This document shows, piece after piece, positions 36,040 to 48,092 of a DNA stretch of 64,000 bases; the first letter of the stretch is position 1, and the number at the start of each line of letters is the position of its first letter. The position numbers and the translations under genes were made by a program. The stretch covers positions 56,106,851-56,170,850 of the forward strand of contig NC_031774.1 of NCBI RefSeq assembly GCF_001522545.3, written 5' to 3'. A model generated the notes under the pieces. The model did no database searches. It saw only the letters and a list, made by a program, of their open reading frames with translations, and was not told the DNA's origin. The stretch comes from Parus major (Eukaryota > Chordata > Aves > Passeriformes > Paridae).

Positions 36040-39000
36040 CCACTCCCTCTGCCCACACCTGGCTAAATGGGAGGGAAGAGGAGGTCAAAGGCTCTTTGCC
36101 CAGGATGCTCTCAGAGGAACTGAGGAGCACCCACCTCTAACAATTGTTAGGCGGTGGGTGCTTTGTTGCCCCTATGTTTAACCAAGTACATGGAGGCCAT
36201 GGAGCCAAAAGAAAGGCTGGATACCTTTACAGTCACCCTGCCTGCTCCAGACTATGTGTAGGCAGAGTAATTGACTGTGGGGAGATGAACTATGCTATAA
36301 TTTTGTCATTTTCCACTCAAGCATCCCAGGCACTGATTGCAGCTTGGGGATTTTCCATGTCAGACAAATTACCAGACTCCACCAAAATATCTGAGAGACA
36401 GCCCCATTTTGGGTTACAACATCTTCACCAGATGGGCACCAGCAAAGTCCCCATTGTGCGTGCAGGAGACTTGGGGCCATGGTAAATTGGTGCACTGGAA
36501 GGAAAATTAAAGGAGTTGGGGTAATAGATGAGAGAAGACATCCCAAACTGGCATTCCCCTGGCAGAGGAAACTCTTGCTCATTGTAAGCAGAAACAAAAG
36601 AGCCTTTGGTTGCCAAGGTTTAATTTAGACGCAGGCTCTATGTGGCAATTTCCATGGGTCTGCAGGGAGCCCTGGTGAAAACTGGGATGAAGGTTCCCAC
36701 AAGTGCAGGGACTTTGCTGAAGCCCAGGCCTAGCTGAACATGCTTAAAGGTCCCACCTGCCTTTTTTCCTCCAGTTAAAATTTGGTTTGAAACTACAGAG
36801 ATTAGTATTTGAAAGGGAACACTATCCTGTGACATAGGGCTCACTGACCCATTTCCTCAGGCAGCTGGAGGAAGCTTTTCCCCACTGTCCAGGGAAGTGG
36901 CAGAAGCACCAAACTGTTCAAAACTACCACCCAGCCCTCCCCTTGGAGAAAGGGTTGGTGATGAATGAGAATAAAAGGCCTGAGAAGAGGCAAGCAAAAA
37001 TGCTGCCCCAAGGAGAGCAACATGTCCAGATACGTCTGTCAGATAACAATACCTCAGATCGAGCCCTTCACAGAGCTTAAAAATAATGATGATTCAATTC
37101 CAGGTGAAATACTCACCTGTAATGCTGCCCTCTTGTCTCAGTCAGGTTTGAGCTACTGATGGTGCTGCCATTGTTCCAAAGTGGGGAGACAGCAACATCC
37201 CAGAAGCTGGAGGAGACCTGGCCAGAATAATCTGCAAACCCAACAACCCCATTCTTGGGATAAACATGACACTGACATGTCTCAGTTCAGAAGAAAACAG
37301 CAGTTAGCACCAATCCCTAACAAAGCTCTTGATACCCTGTTTCTTCCAGACAGCATTTAGGAAAAAAATAGCCAGACTTTTGTACAGGAGGCATCTCTGG
37401 GCAGCAGACAGGCCTGTAATGACTGGGAGGTCTGGAACTGCTTCCCGTCTGGGTCTAGCAGCAGATAAGATAGAGATACATGAAATTGCTTCTCACTCCC
37501 AGCTGAACTACAGCACAGCTTGGCCAGTCTCCAAAAAAGGGCTCATTAACAACTCCTGCAATGTTCTTCTCTTGGCAGATGTGGTGGTTATAGTGTGGCA
37601 TTGGAGTCGTTGCAGTGGTTTGAAGATCTGGAGATCCTGTTCCTGGAATCAAGCGAGGTTCCATTTAAGAAGAAATGCAGCTTTAGTTGTCACTGTTGTA
37701 GAAAAACTGAGCCCTGACCCCAGTCCACATTAAATGATTGGAAATGAGAAGCCAGGTGATGAATAAACCCCTCACTGGAAGGAGGCACTGGAGGAACTGA
37801 GTCACCAGTTTTGAGCAATCCTCAACTCACTGCTAAAATCTCTCAACTCCACTTTTCTAAGACCTGCTGCCAACAACAGCTGTGGGAGCTGAGAGCTGGA
37901 GCAGAACTGACACCATGGGCAAGTTAAAACCATTTCAGGGCTAACTTCACACTGACACATTCCCTGGGGGAGCCCACACAGGGAAGACTGTCTTTGTCTG
38001 ACCCAAACTCGTTTCAAGCTTCTTTCTTGAGATGAAAGGGTTTGGTGATGAACCAATTCTGCTTGGCAGCCTTTTGCCACAATGCCTTCTAAGTCCCACA
38101 TCCCTGAGACCTGTGCTGCCCAAGTCTCTTCACTCCAGCTGCCCTCATGGAGGGTCGTCCCCAGTGTGGATGGGACAGAAATGATGATTCTTGCCTGCCT
38201 TTGCTGCCTGCAAGTGGCCTGAGGCACCTCTAAAATACAGTGAATCTTCTCAGTCACAACCCAGAGCTGTAACCCCATTTCTTGAGGTCACTGCCCTCCC
38301 TCCTCTCTTTTTTAGCTTCTATTAGAGGGGTGAGAGGGGAGACAGCCTGGCCTTCTCCCTCAGCTGCCAGTCAGGTATATGGACATCACCGGGACACCAC
38401 AAGAAGATGCCAAGGTTGCCAAACACCAACACCGCTCCCTTCCCATGCTTTGTGACCTCGCTCTTTTCCTTCAGGCCTGGCTCCATCAGCAGGGCTCTTC
38501 CAGCCCGTGGCAGCCTGAGGGATGATGTGCTGTGCCAGGGAAGGCAGGACAGGCAGTGTGGGATGCAGAAGGTGACAGGATTGCGCAAGGGCTGATGCAC
38601 GTGTTCAGAAATGCTGCTGGACAAGCCCTACACACAGTGACTACACAGCACATAAATGCCTTCCCCAGCCTTCCCCTCTTCTCCCTCCTCACTCCTGTGC
38701 CTTCTGCGTGCCCTGCCCTGTGGGTTTGGAGACAAGGGACCACACTGTGGTCACTGTACATAAACAATAGGAAAGGATGGAAAAATACATAAGCCCCATG
38801 CCTGCTCACAGTTTTATCACCTACCTCTTGGTGTTTGGCATTTTTCTCCATGCTCCAAAGCCTGGCTTCACATCAATTCACAGACCTCAGCTTTCATCTA
38901 AAAAAATTATAATTGCACAACATTCCAGCTCCTATTGATGTGGAGAAGCGAAAGTCAGGATCCAAAATATTCGTAATACAGATGTTAAAAAAAAAAAAGG

Positions 39001-42000
39001 GAAGAAAAAAAAGAAAGAAAAGGACTTTGACATTAATTATTTTGGAAAGCTCTTGATTCCTGAGTGAGCTGTGATTTTCAGACAACCTGACTCATCATTT
39101 CTGAATGCTTTGGTTTGGCAGCCCTGTATATATTTAGTAATACAAACCCTGACTTGCAGCTTCCAATGAGGATCCTAATGGCATGATAAGACAGATTTTC
39201 ATCTCATTCACGTCATTTCCAAATATCAAGACATTTACTTAGCGGGAAGGGTTGTAAAAGCTGTGAAATGGTCTCCCTGGGGAGGAGCAGAAACCTTCTG
39301 GCTACACGCTTGAGCAGCTGAACAAACGGAGGGAGAGCAGGCAGCAGTGAACAGCTCTTTCCTTTCTGGCCAAGGGACAGAGCAGATGATCCCAGACATG
39401 TTTTCCTCTTCACTGCCCTGGGCTTTGCTAATAGAGTCCATTGCCATACCACAGCCACTCTCCAATCTGACTGGAGGAGGAGCAGCTTCTGTATGAGGAG
39501 CACACAGCTCCAATGGAAAAACTACTGCTGCAAACCATTTAGGACTTCACAAGGAGTGAGGAACCTGCCCCAGTCCTTGAGAACGCATTCAAAGCATCCT
39601 CAGCCAGCAGTCAGAATTTGATTTTTTACCTTAAGATCCTTTGGGCACTGGAAATCTGTGAGATTTTTTCCACTGCCTATCAAGCAGAGGTATTAAAAAC
39701 AATGTCTTTGGCAGCACAACCAGCATGAGTAGTTGCAAGTTGATTTTCATCTCTTCATCCCAGACCATCTGCTTCTTACCCATAACTTTCAAAGGCCTTG
39801 AAGGAGATGTAGGCCACTGAATTTTATAGCTAGATTTCATGAACCTCTTTGAAAATGAAAGGATTGCACCGAACACAAATTTACAGACATCAAAGGGATC
39901 TTCTTTTTTCATGCAAGCACTAAAAGCAGTGCAAAGGGAACTAATTACAATTTGCTCAATTGCCAGTTTTCACACTGGAGTGAATACAAGCATTTTATGC
40001 TTTAAACCTTACAAACTTGTGGCTGCCAGCTTAATATACTTCTAAAGCCAGAAGCAAATTAATAGACTAAAACCATCTTGCATCCACTGAGGCAAGCAAT
40101 GAAGCCAAAAAAGCTGGCAGGGTAGCTCCTGGAAAACTCTCGCACTTTTTTGGTACCCTTGCTTGATTTTTTCTTTCTTTAATAAATCAATATTTCTTTA
40201 CATATTCAATGGCAGTGCAAACACTAATCCAGCTTTTTCAAAAGCAAAGCTATTGCATTGATACTTTTTAATGAGTTGATCTTCATCCATGCTGCTGACA
40301 GAGTCTCACAACTGAAATGGCAGCTCCTCGTAAAAAGTATGGGAGAGTTCAGGGATCTTGGCCAAATGTGGCTGACTCAGGATCTGCTGACTCCAGTGGC
40401 TGAAAGCATTACACAGACATATGAGTTCCAGGCAGGCAATGGAGGGGAAGAGCTACCCTAAATTACAAATCAGGATCCAGGTGAAAACCTTGAAAGTCAA
40501 CAGAATTCCTCTGTAGCAGAACCTTAGGCTCCAATCACAGATTTGCCCATGAATTTTCACCAAGGGTGATGGGAGGGTGCAGTGACCCTGATACCACTTC
40601 AAATCAATGAAAAGTGAAGCTGAGAGAAAATCTCCCTTTGTCATTGAACCTCGCCCCATTAAGCCAACAAGCCCTGGGCCACAGCAGGTATTGGCTGGCC
40701 ACAGTGAGAGCTTTCCTGCTCCCCAAAATACCACCTTAGGTACCCCAGAGATGTAGAAGCCTTCTGGTTTGCAGTTCACAACAGTCCTGATAGACCACCT
40801 CCAGAGGTGACTTAGTTCCCACTCTCCAAGCTTCCAGGACACAGATTGGTGGGTATTGATATGAAATATGATATGATACTGACACACCAATAAAGCTCTC
40901 CAAAGGTGACTACTGCACATTCTTCATGCTGTCAGCAATGTAAACTCTCAGATCCTGGCACCATGGAAATGGTATCATGTTTTGACGCTGAAGACAACAC
41001 TGTGGCAGTAGCTGCTCCAGCAGGAACTATTCCATCAGGTCTCCTGAGCCCCAAGGAATAACAACCAATGAAACCCTGGGATGATACCATTGTGCTGGCA
41101 AAAAAAAGGTATATTACTGTTCTCCAGCACTGACCACCAGGGAAGGAGAAGCTGCTCACAATCCTTGAGAGTGGGAGAGACAAAAAGCAACTAACACAAA
41201 ATTCAGACAGTTTTGGGGCTCCCACCCTTGGTGGCCAACTTAGCTGCACCTACATCTTGCCAAGGAAGCACTGCTGCAGTTGTAATCCCATGAAACCAAG
41301 TAGGAATTGGAGTGAGGAATTCCCTTGGGTCATGTCTGCACCAGATGGGTGAACACTATCATCTCACATCTGAACAAGGTGCCACCTCATGCAAGCACAT
41401 CCATCCCTGTCCTGCTTCTTCCATCTGGGAAAGCAACTCAAGCCAGCCTGCACAGCTGGTTCTTGGATCATTTTTCTGGAAATCTGCTACTTTTCCCTCA
41501 CTTACACAATACTTACTGTCCTTCTTCCTCTCTTGCCCTGCTTTTGAGGAGCTGAGTATCTACATACCAGCAAAGGGATGGGCTGCAATGTGGACAAAAG
41601 GTGCCCATGGAAAGGCAGGGAGATCAGAGGATGAAGCTTACTGGAACAGGAGACACAGGAAAGGAGGAAGAACTGGTGGAACACACAGCTACAAAGACGA
41701 GTCCAAGGGTAACTGAGCCTCTGCCCCACCTGTCAGACAGTTCAGAGATGCTTTAGAGGTAGAAGTGACTCAGTCGAGTAGAGGGGACTGGAGTGGGAAG
41801 AAATAATTATTGCATGTACATCTCAGCTTTGATTTCATCTTTGTAACTTGGTCTCACAGCAGGTGAGCACGTACAGACCAGGGGTCTGTGCTGTAATGGG
41901 GGTTGTACCTCTGTAATTTCCATGCCCAAGGCTCCTGCTCCCCTCCACAACCTCCACAGCTGCAGTGGAGCAAGGTCTGTGCAGAACTGTCCCTCTCTGC

Positions 42001-42527
42001 TGCACCTCACCCTTCTCTCAAGTTAAAGCATGTGAGGAGCCCTATACAAACATCATCCATTTTGCAAGTGGTTAGAAATGCTTTTCCTTCTCCATGAACT
42101 CATATCTCCTCAAGGAAGAGGCTACAAACCTGTCATACAGCTTCAAGCCCAGCAAAGAGTGCAAAGGTATGCCAAGGAGCTACAGAAAAATCATCCAGCT
42201 TCCAGAAGAACAGGAAAAAGCACAGAAACATCTCCCAGAGCATCTGGGTTCTGAAATCTGCACTGAAAAATCATCTCAGTCTGCCTGTGGCAGAAGCTTG
42301 AGGATGTAACCGATAAGAAGTGCCCTGTGAGTAATGAGCTCTTAAATCCAAACCAAACCAAGTCACTCTGTACCTTTAGATAAGGTTTAGCACTCTCATG
42401 GGAGAAAAGCTGTCCTTTTGTGTTACCTGTTGGTTGACAACTCAGCTTTCAAGCAGCTGGCCAGCTCTGCAACTCCCATTGCAATAATGCTACAAATCAT
42501 TTAAGTGCTACCACTTTGGATCAAAAT
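36040..42527. other. Intergenic downstream of PRKCH, nothing recognised
   Basis: Unique sequence with short A and T runs (for example near 38988-38999). No CR1 copy, no exon and no RNA gene are recognised. Part of it could be distal PRKCH 3' UTR if the ATTAAA at 42528 is not the real end. Confidence 0.55.
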
Positions 42528-42533
42528 TTTAAT
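42528..42533 (-). terminator. Candidate polyadenylation signal ATTAAA for PRKCH
   Basis: On the minus strand this reads ATTAAA, the most common variant poly(A) signal. It is the first signal after the PRKCH stop codon. The choice rests on position and hexamer alone. Confidence 0.3.
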
Positions 42534-43371
42534 GAGGCACTAAACCCACAAAAGGGGCTCTGTGTAACATAATTAAATAGAAAGGGCCTAAATAAACAGT
42601 ACAACAAGTTACATTATAGTTGAAAATAGCTGGGAGGCAAAGAAAGGAGCATTGAAGATGCATGATGTAAAAAGGCATTTCACAGAATGCAAACACTAAA
42701 ACTTTTCAACACGCACAAAGAGTAAAACACTACAAGCACATGACTTCCCTTTGATTTGGAAGAATCTGTGTGGGGCACAGGGCATTTGTTTTTTTTTTTT
42801 TCTTCTGCTAGTCAGCACAATGAAATATTTCACATGGGAACCCAGTGTCAGAGAGCTATTTGTGCTTTGGAAAAAAATAAATACTGCAGGAAACAGGTAA
42901 AGTCAGTAGGAACATCTGGTTCAGTCAGACCACGGGATGTTGGATCACGTCTCCAAAACACTGGGCAGTGCTGGGACTCCTCAAAAGAGTCTTGCAAACA
43001 ATCAGCATTGTAACAAGTCTGTTTGGCTCAGGGCTGCAAGACACTTGTTTCATGCTCATGCCAACTCCTCGAATCCACTGCAAGCGGTGACATTCAGGCT
43101 GAGCCAACCAGCTCAGCATCCAATGCTCTGTCTGCATCAGCTATTTACAATATCATGTTTGTTCCACCCCTGTCAATATTTGATCCAAGAGCTGCAGAAG
43201 TCCTACAAACACAGGAAGGTTTCAATTTCACATTAAGGTAACATTGACAGTGGTGCTGCTGTATCGTGCAAGTCAGTGCACTGCTATTCCTTGAGAATGA
43301 AATTACTGGTAAACTTGGTTTTCACTTAATTTCCTCCCAGTCCTCTCAGCAACCTTTCTCCAGAGCCACAA
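42528..43371 (-). other. PRKCH: PRKCH 3' UTR, end not fixed
   Basis: This is the sequence immediately after the PRKCH stop on the minus strand. No AATAAA occurs in the sense direction across the first 840 bases. The first variant signal I can find is ATTAAA at 42533-42528, followed by moderately T/G-rich sequence. If it is used, the 3' UTR is about 840 nt. The true end could be much further left, since 3' UTRs of this gene may be longer and the signal is a common hexamer. No other gene is visible here. Confidence 0.35.
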
Positions 43372-43518
43372 CTATTGCTGCAGTTCTGGGCTGGTGAATG
43401 AAAAGTTTCTAAATTCATCTTGGTTTATCATTGGAAGGATCCCCTCTTCAATGGGGGTCAGGATGGGCTCCTCTTTTATAAAATCTGGATCAAAGTTGCT
43501 CACGTCATCTTTGGATTT
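43372..43518 (-). CDS. PRKCH: PRKCH terminal coding exon: C-tail with turn and hydrophobic motifs, stop codon
   Basis: This is the last coding exon: 48 codons plus a TAG stop at 43374-43372. It follows a TTTGACAG acceptor. The translation starts KSKDDVSNFDPDFIKEEP, continues with the turn motif ILTPIEEG (the TP threonine is autophosphorylated in PKCs), and ends with the hydrophobic motif FRNFSF and SPELQQ. These are the regulatory phosphorylation sites that lock AGC kinases in the mature form. Phase 0 joining to the previous exon gives FRPRI|KSKDDV, as expected for eta. Compared with the human protein as I recall it, the residue after the hydrophobic-motif Ser is Phe rather than Tyr, and the C-terminus is Gln rather than Pro. 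Third-position GC is only about 48 percent. Confidence 0.97.
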   Translation of the reverse strand, partial: KSKDDVSNFDPDFIKEEPILTPIEEGILPMINQDEFRNFSFTSPELQQ

Positions 43519-44931
43519 CTGTCAAATGGAAAACACAAAGGAAAGACACATGAAAAGTGTGTATCATCTGCTTGATCCTGGTTCTGCATCTGAGTGCATT
43601 GAACCATCCCTTCCATAACCCAGGCTGAGCTGACTGAGAACCTTTTCTGGGCTTGGACTGGGAGCAGCTGCCCCCACAGAACTTCTTACACAGCAAAGCC
43701 TTTTCCAGCCTCTGAAGGTCTCTGACAGGGAACCCCCTCTCCAATTTAACTGACAGCAACTCTGGGGGCTTCCCTGGCCAGACATGGCAGGGCAGGGCAC
43801 ATAAATCAGTCCCTCCCCTCAAGTGTCTGCACAGACCCCGTGCAGTTATCAGTTGTGTTCCCAACTGGCTGACTCCTTATCTGCAGTGTTCCAGCTGGGT
43901 TTTGGGGAGGGGGGGAGGACACTCCTCTTAGTGCCAGCGATTAAACTTATAAACTTGCACAATACTGAATTACTGGGCCGTGGGAAGACAAATGGCTGGC
44001 CTCCAGGTGCTGGATTCCTTGCTGTGTGCCACAGAGTGGGGCTGTTTAGAATGCACACACACAAACCGGGTTTGTGGCACATTTTCATGAGGCGTGTGTT
44101 TTTCCTGCACCCAGAGCAAGATATTTTATTGACATTGAGGTCAATAAAATTTATTGACATTGAAGTCAAACATTCCCAGATCCTGCTCAACTCATGGCAG
44201 ACTAAGCAGGCTCCCTTAGCCTTTGATTCAGGCTAAGGGGCAACTCAAGATTCTACTTTTGAGCCGTCACACCTCCGCAGGTACCTGATCCTGCACCCAG
44301 TGTTCAGGGAGCAGGACTGGGTGGACCACTGCCACTGAGAGGTTGCAGAGTAACCACAGCATGAGACAAGCCACCCCAGGCAATAACTTGGAAGACAGGG
44401 AAGCCACACGACAGCCCTGGAAAGGCTGGCCGTGAAGAGCAGCGCTCCTCTGTCAGAGCATCCTTAGGGCTGTGTGGCACCACTGGGGACAGCACTGTGT
44501 CCTCTGCAGCCTGTCTGCCAGTGAAGCACCCACTGATGGTGGCCTGAGCAGGGAGCACTGTGCTGGGTACTGAACAGACACAGAGACAAGGGAGAGACAA
44601 CCCTGCAGTGGAGGGGTGAGTGGAGTGAGCAGGATGAGGATTACTTACCCTCTTTTATCTTTGGGGCAAGCCAAAGGGTACTTGAGTGCCTAACCTGCTG
44701 CAAATGCTTTTATGAATCTGCATCTTTTCACTGACCTGCCTTTGAAAATCCAGCATGGAGGGGAAAAGAGGTGGCTAACCAGGTGGCCAGCCAGCAGCCA
44801 AGCCAGGGCCAGAGGCCTCACTTCCCTTCCTTCACCTCTTTCCCGTCTCACAGGAACAAATCTGCTTATAGAGCCCAAAAGAGGAAAGAATCCCGAGGGA
44901 TCCCTTTTCCCCAGCCCCTCTCCCCACGTAC
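43519..44931 (-). other. PRKCH: PRKCH last intron, 1.4 kb
   Basis: This is the intron between the penultimate and last coding exons, with donor GTACGTG and acceptor GACAG. It contains a tandem, partly palindromic TTTATTGACATTGA repeat at 44124-44170 and a short G-rich run near 43908. No other feature is recognised. Confidence 0.9.
44124..44170. repeat. Tandem palindromic repeat in last PRKCH intron
   Basis: TTTTATTGAC (44124-44133), a six-base loop ATTGAG, and GTCAATAAAA (44140-44149) form a perfect 10-bp stem. Directly after it a second, diverged copy begins (TTTATTGACATTGAAGTCAAA with the last arm broken). This looks like a local tandem duplication of about 25 bp. Confidence 0.8.
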
Positions 44932-45075
44932 AATCCGGGGCCTGAAGGGAGGCTCCATCTGCCGCTGGTTCAGCAGGTCCCAGTCCAGCTCCTTGAAGTA
45001 GGGGTGCCGCAGGATCGCGCTCTCGCCGCCCAGCCCGGGGCTGCCCAGCCGCATCGTGGGGTTCTTTGTCATGAA
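44932..45075 (-). CDS. PRKCH: PRKCH exon (penultimate): end of kinase domain and start of C-tail
   Basis: This is a 144-bp, 48-codon exon, phase 0 at both ends, following a TTTTGCAG acceptor and ending at a GTACGTG donor. The translation begins FMTKNPTMRLGS and ends QMEPPFRPRI. It contains the RLG motif at the end of the kinase domain, the AILRHPYFKELDW helix and the PPFRPRI segment that begins the AGC-kinase C-terminal tail. The segment GSPGLGGESAILRHP matches the eta loop (family pattern GSxxxGGExAILRHP) rather than the epsilon loop. Composition is extreme: by hand count 45 of 48 codons end in G or C, and the exon is full of CpG. The longest intron in the window (45076-61195) lies upstream of it. 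Confidence 0.97.
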
Positions 45076-48019
45076 CTGCAAAACAGAAAGGGCTGTTTGT
45101 TCCCTCCCATCCGCCACGGCCACGGGAGAGGGACCCATTAGCAGGCACACAAAAGCTTGTCCTCAGCTTTCCTGTTGAACCCAGTTGCTGGCCGGACTTC
45201 TCAAGTTCCTTGTAATGGAAACGCCTGCAAGGAACTTGACTCGTTCCCCAGAGGAAGAAGTCGGGGTGTATTTCTCCCTGGTCCTTCTGCTTTTGGTGAA
45301 ATCCTTGATTACCACATTAAGAAAGTTGACTTGCATCATTGGCAATATTACAGATATTGCCCAGTGCGTTTGGTCATTATTTGTTTCTGTGTTAATTTCT
45401 CAGGAGTACCAGCTTGCTCTCAAACGCCGCCCAGCAGCCAGCCAGGCTTTGGCCCGGAGTCAGTCCTGAGCTGTGCCTTTTTCCTAAACCTCTCCCTGCT
45501 GAAGCACTGCCAGATGCCTACGCTTCCCTTCCTGTCATCTCAGGAAACAGAGGAAAACGGGCAAGGCTCTGGCTTTTAGAGCCCTCTGACCCTGAGCTGA
45601 TGAGAGCAGACAGGTGACTCTCTCGCTGCTGAAACGCCAATAAAAGATTTCATTTTGTAACATTTTTATTCTGCTGCTGGCAAAAAGAAATCTCAAACCT
45701 CAGCCAAAGTGCCCTGACTTGCCAGGGAGCAATGAGGAAATCCATACATCACACAGAATGGTGTGAGAGGGCCCTGGTGGGTGCCTTTAGGTCCTGATGA
45801 AAATGATGAAGTGTTAGTGCTGTGGATATTCTTAAAGGGGAGGAGGAGAATCTTTTCCTCAGGAAGGAAAAGAGCTGGTTGGCTTGTTAATTTAGGATTA
45901 CAGTTCTTGAAAATTCAGTAATAAACAATCTTTCCCCTTCTCTTGAATATTTCTAAATTCACTGGAGAAATCAGGTTATGTTTAAACTGGGAAAATAGCT
46001 GCTTTTATTTGCCTATTGAAACAGCAGCATAAAGCAAGCTACACTCCGGTGGAGGTGTCCAGACAATTTCCTGGAAGATGAAAGAGCATTATGTTTAGCA
46101 AACAGCTGAACCAGCCAAACCAGACAATCGGTCACTGTTTTGGGAATGGCCAAGTCTGCTGCATCTCAGCACTGGGGAAATGAAAAGAAGGGGAGGTGCG
46201 GCCAGAGACCAACTTCATTCTGACTGCAGGAGCCTTTCACAAGCTACAAACTCCCCTAGGATAAGTGGATAAAAGGCCTAGTCATTCCCCATCCAGTGAG
46301 AAGGTGGGGAGGAGAAAGATGACTGCCTGATTTACAGAATTCTCCCCAACACCCCATTCTGAGGGGGCTATGGGGACAAAGAAAATGGGGCATCTTTAGC
46401 TGACTCCTTGCAGGACCCCAAACTCTGCTGGCATCAGCACAAACCCCCCAGCTCCACCCTGACCCCCTGAGCCCTTTGAGGTCATGTGCTGCCACAGGAT
46501 TCCCCACAGTGGAACCATTTTCCAGCACTCCACCCAAAACATCAGGAGAAAGAGCTGCCGAGTGCACCCAGATTTGTACAAGGAGTCACCAGGACAGGAA
46601 CAAAGCTGCTGCAGCTGGGCTCTGCCCATCCTCCTCTGGACTCTTCGGCCTCTGGGGATGCAGCATTTCCAGGGGCAGGCCCAAGGACAAGAACTTCTGT
46701 GTCTCCCCAACCCTTCCAGCCTGTTCTCCCTTTCTACCAGCAGAATTTCAACAATTTTTTTCCCAAGAGACTTCCCCAACATTTCTGTGGGACAGTGATA
46801 ACCCCAGAAATAGCTTGGTTTCCAAACAAGAAAAGGGTCAAGCCAGAATCTCTGAGAGGCCTGGTTCAGACAAGCCTTTGCAAATCTTGAACTAGGTTTC
46901 TTTGTTTTGCAAAACAGACCAGAAACCTCCTGGCAACCCTGTCTTCCTCTAGAAATTCATTTTTTGTCCCCAGAGATGGATATCTGCAGTTCACTAGCTC
47001 TTATTTGCATTGCTGGAACACCTAGAAAGCTCAAACAGCACCAGAGCTTGCTGGTGCTGGGAGTGGTATAGACCAAAACATTCCAAAAAGGTAAGAAAAA
47101 AATGGAGAAAAGATCTGGGAATACATCACATGTCTCCTGGCTCCTGCCCTACCACCACCTCCATTACACCAGGAACCTTCTGTTAAATATGGAAAGGGAA
47201 AAAATAATCATGAAAGCAAATAAACTCTGAAAAGGACTGGCAACACATTTTGCTTGGGTTCCCATTCATGCCCAGCCATATAAGACCAAAACCTGAACCC
47301 AACTGTCCATTTCCAGAGCAGTTCAGATATAAAAGTGTGTTTGCATTCCTATTTGCTTGATGTATTCCATGTGATGCCAAAACTGCACCAAGCAAAGGCA
47401 TCCAATGCAACAAGTGAAAAGCCAACATAAATTCATTCCTGGCTGCTTAAAACACCCTTTTTGTTAGGGATTAGGCAAAGGCCATCCCTTAAGGTGGGCT
47501 GTTTTGAGGTCTAAAAGAGTAGAACAACATTCAAACCAAAACTGTTCAAATTTGAGTGGCCAGCTCTGGTTTGTCCACTGGGCCCAGAGATTGGGAAACC
47601 TCAGCTTGATAACTCTAGGCACCATCCATCCCACAGTGGATGCCTGAAGGAAGCAGAAGAGTGAAGGATTCAAATCCATCCACTGCTGGATGGCTCCTGA
47701 AACCAGGCTTCCACAAAACCCCTCTGAATTATTCCTTGCCTCCAACAGGAATGAGCTGACCTGTGCTCAGTGCTGCTGCCTGTCTGGCTCTGTAAAAACA
47801 GGGCTGTGAAGCACAAGGGGCTGCAGTGACCCCACAGCATCATAAACCTCTCTGGAGAGGACTCTCTAAGCCCGTTTCCCAGGTACAGGAAGCACTCAAC
47901 ACAGGCTAGCAGGACCTTGAAAGTGAATTAAAGACCATGCACTCTACCAAGAGTATGAACACAGGGTGAAGAGGCTCCCTGTTCATGGAAAACTCACACT
48001 GTTCTTCTTCAGCAAAAAT

Positions 48020-48092
48020 GTGGCACAGGTTGCCCAGAGAATGCCTCATCCCTGGAAGAACTCAAGGTCAGGTTGGATGGGGATCTGAGCAG
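48020..48092 (+). mobile_element. CR1 LINE internal 3' fragment
   Basis: Sense CR1: TGGCACAGGTTGCCCAGAGA, CATCCCTGGAAGAACTCAAG and GTCAGGTTGGATGGGGATCT, after which similarity stops. Both ends are missing. It lies antisense within the long PRKCH intron. Confidence 0.8.

Noticed and set aside
35859..36056. Minus-strand frame with WMDG repeats
   Set aside because: It is a translation of the (CCAT)n microsatellite.
45157..45579. 140-codon plus-strand frame beside the penultimate PRKCH exon
   Set aside because: It lies antisense in the intron with no family resemblance; it is a shadow frame.
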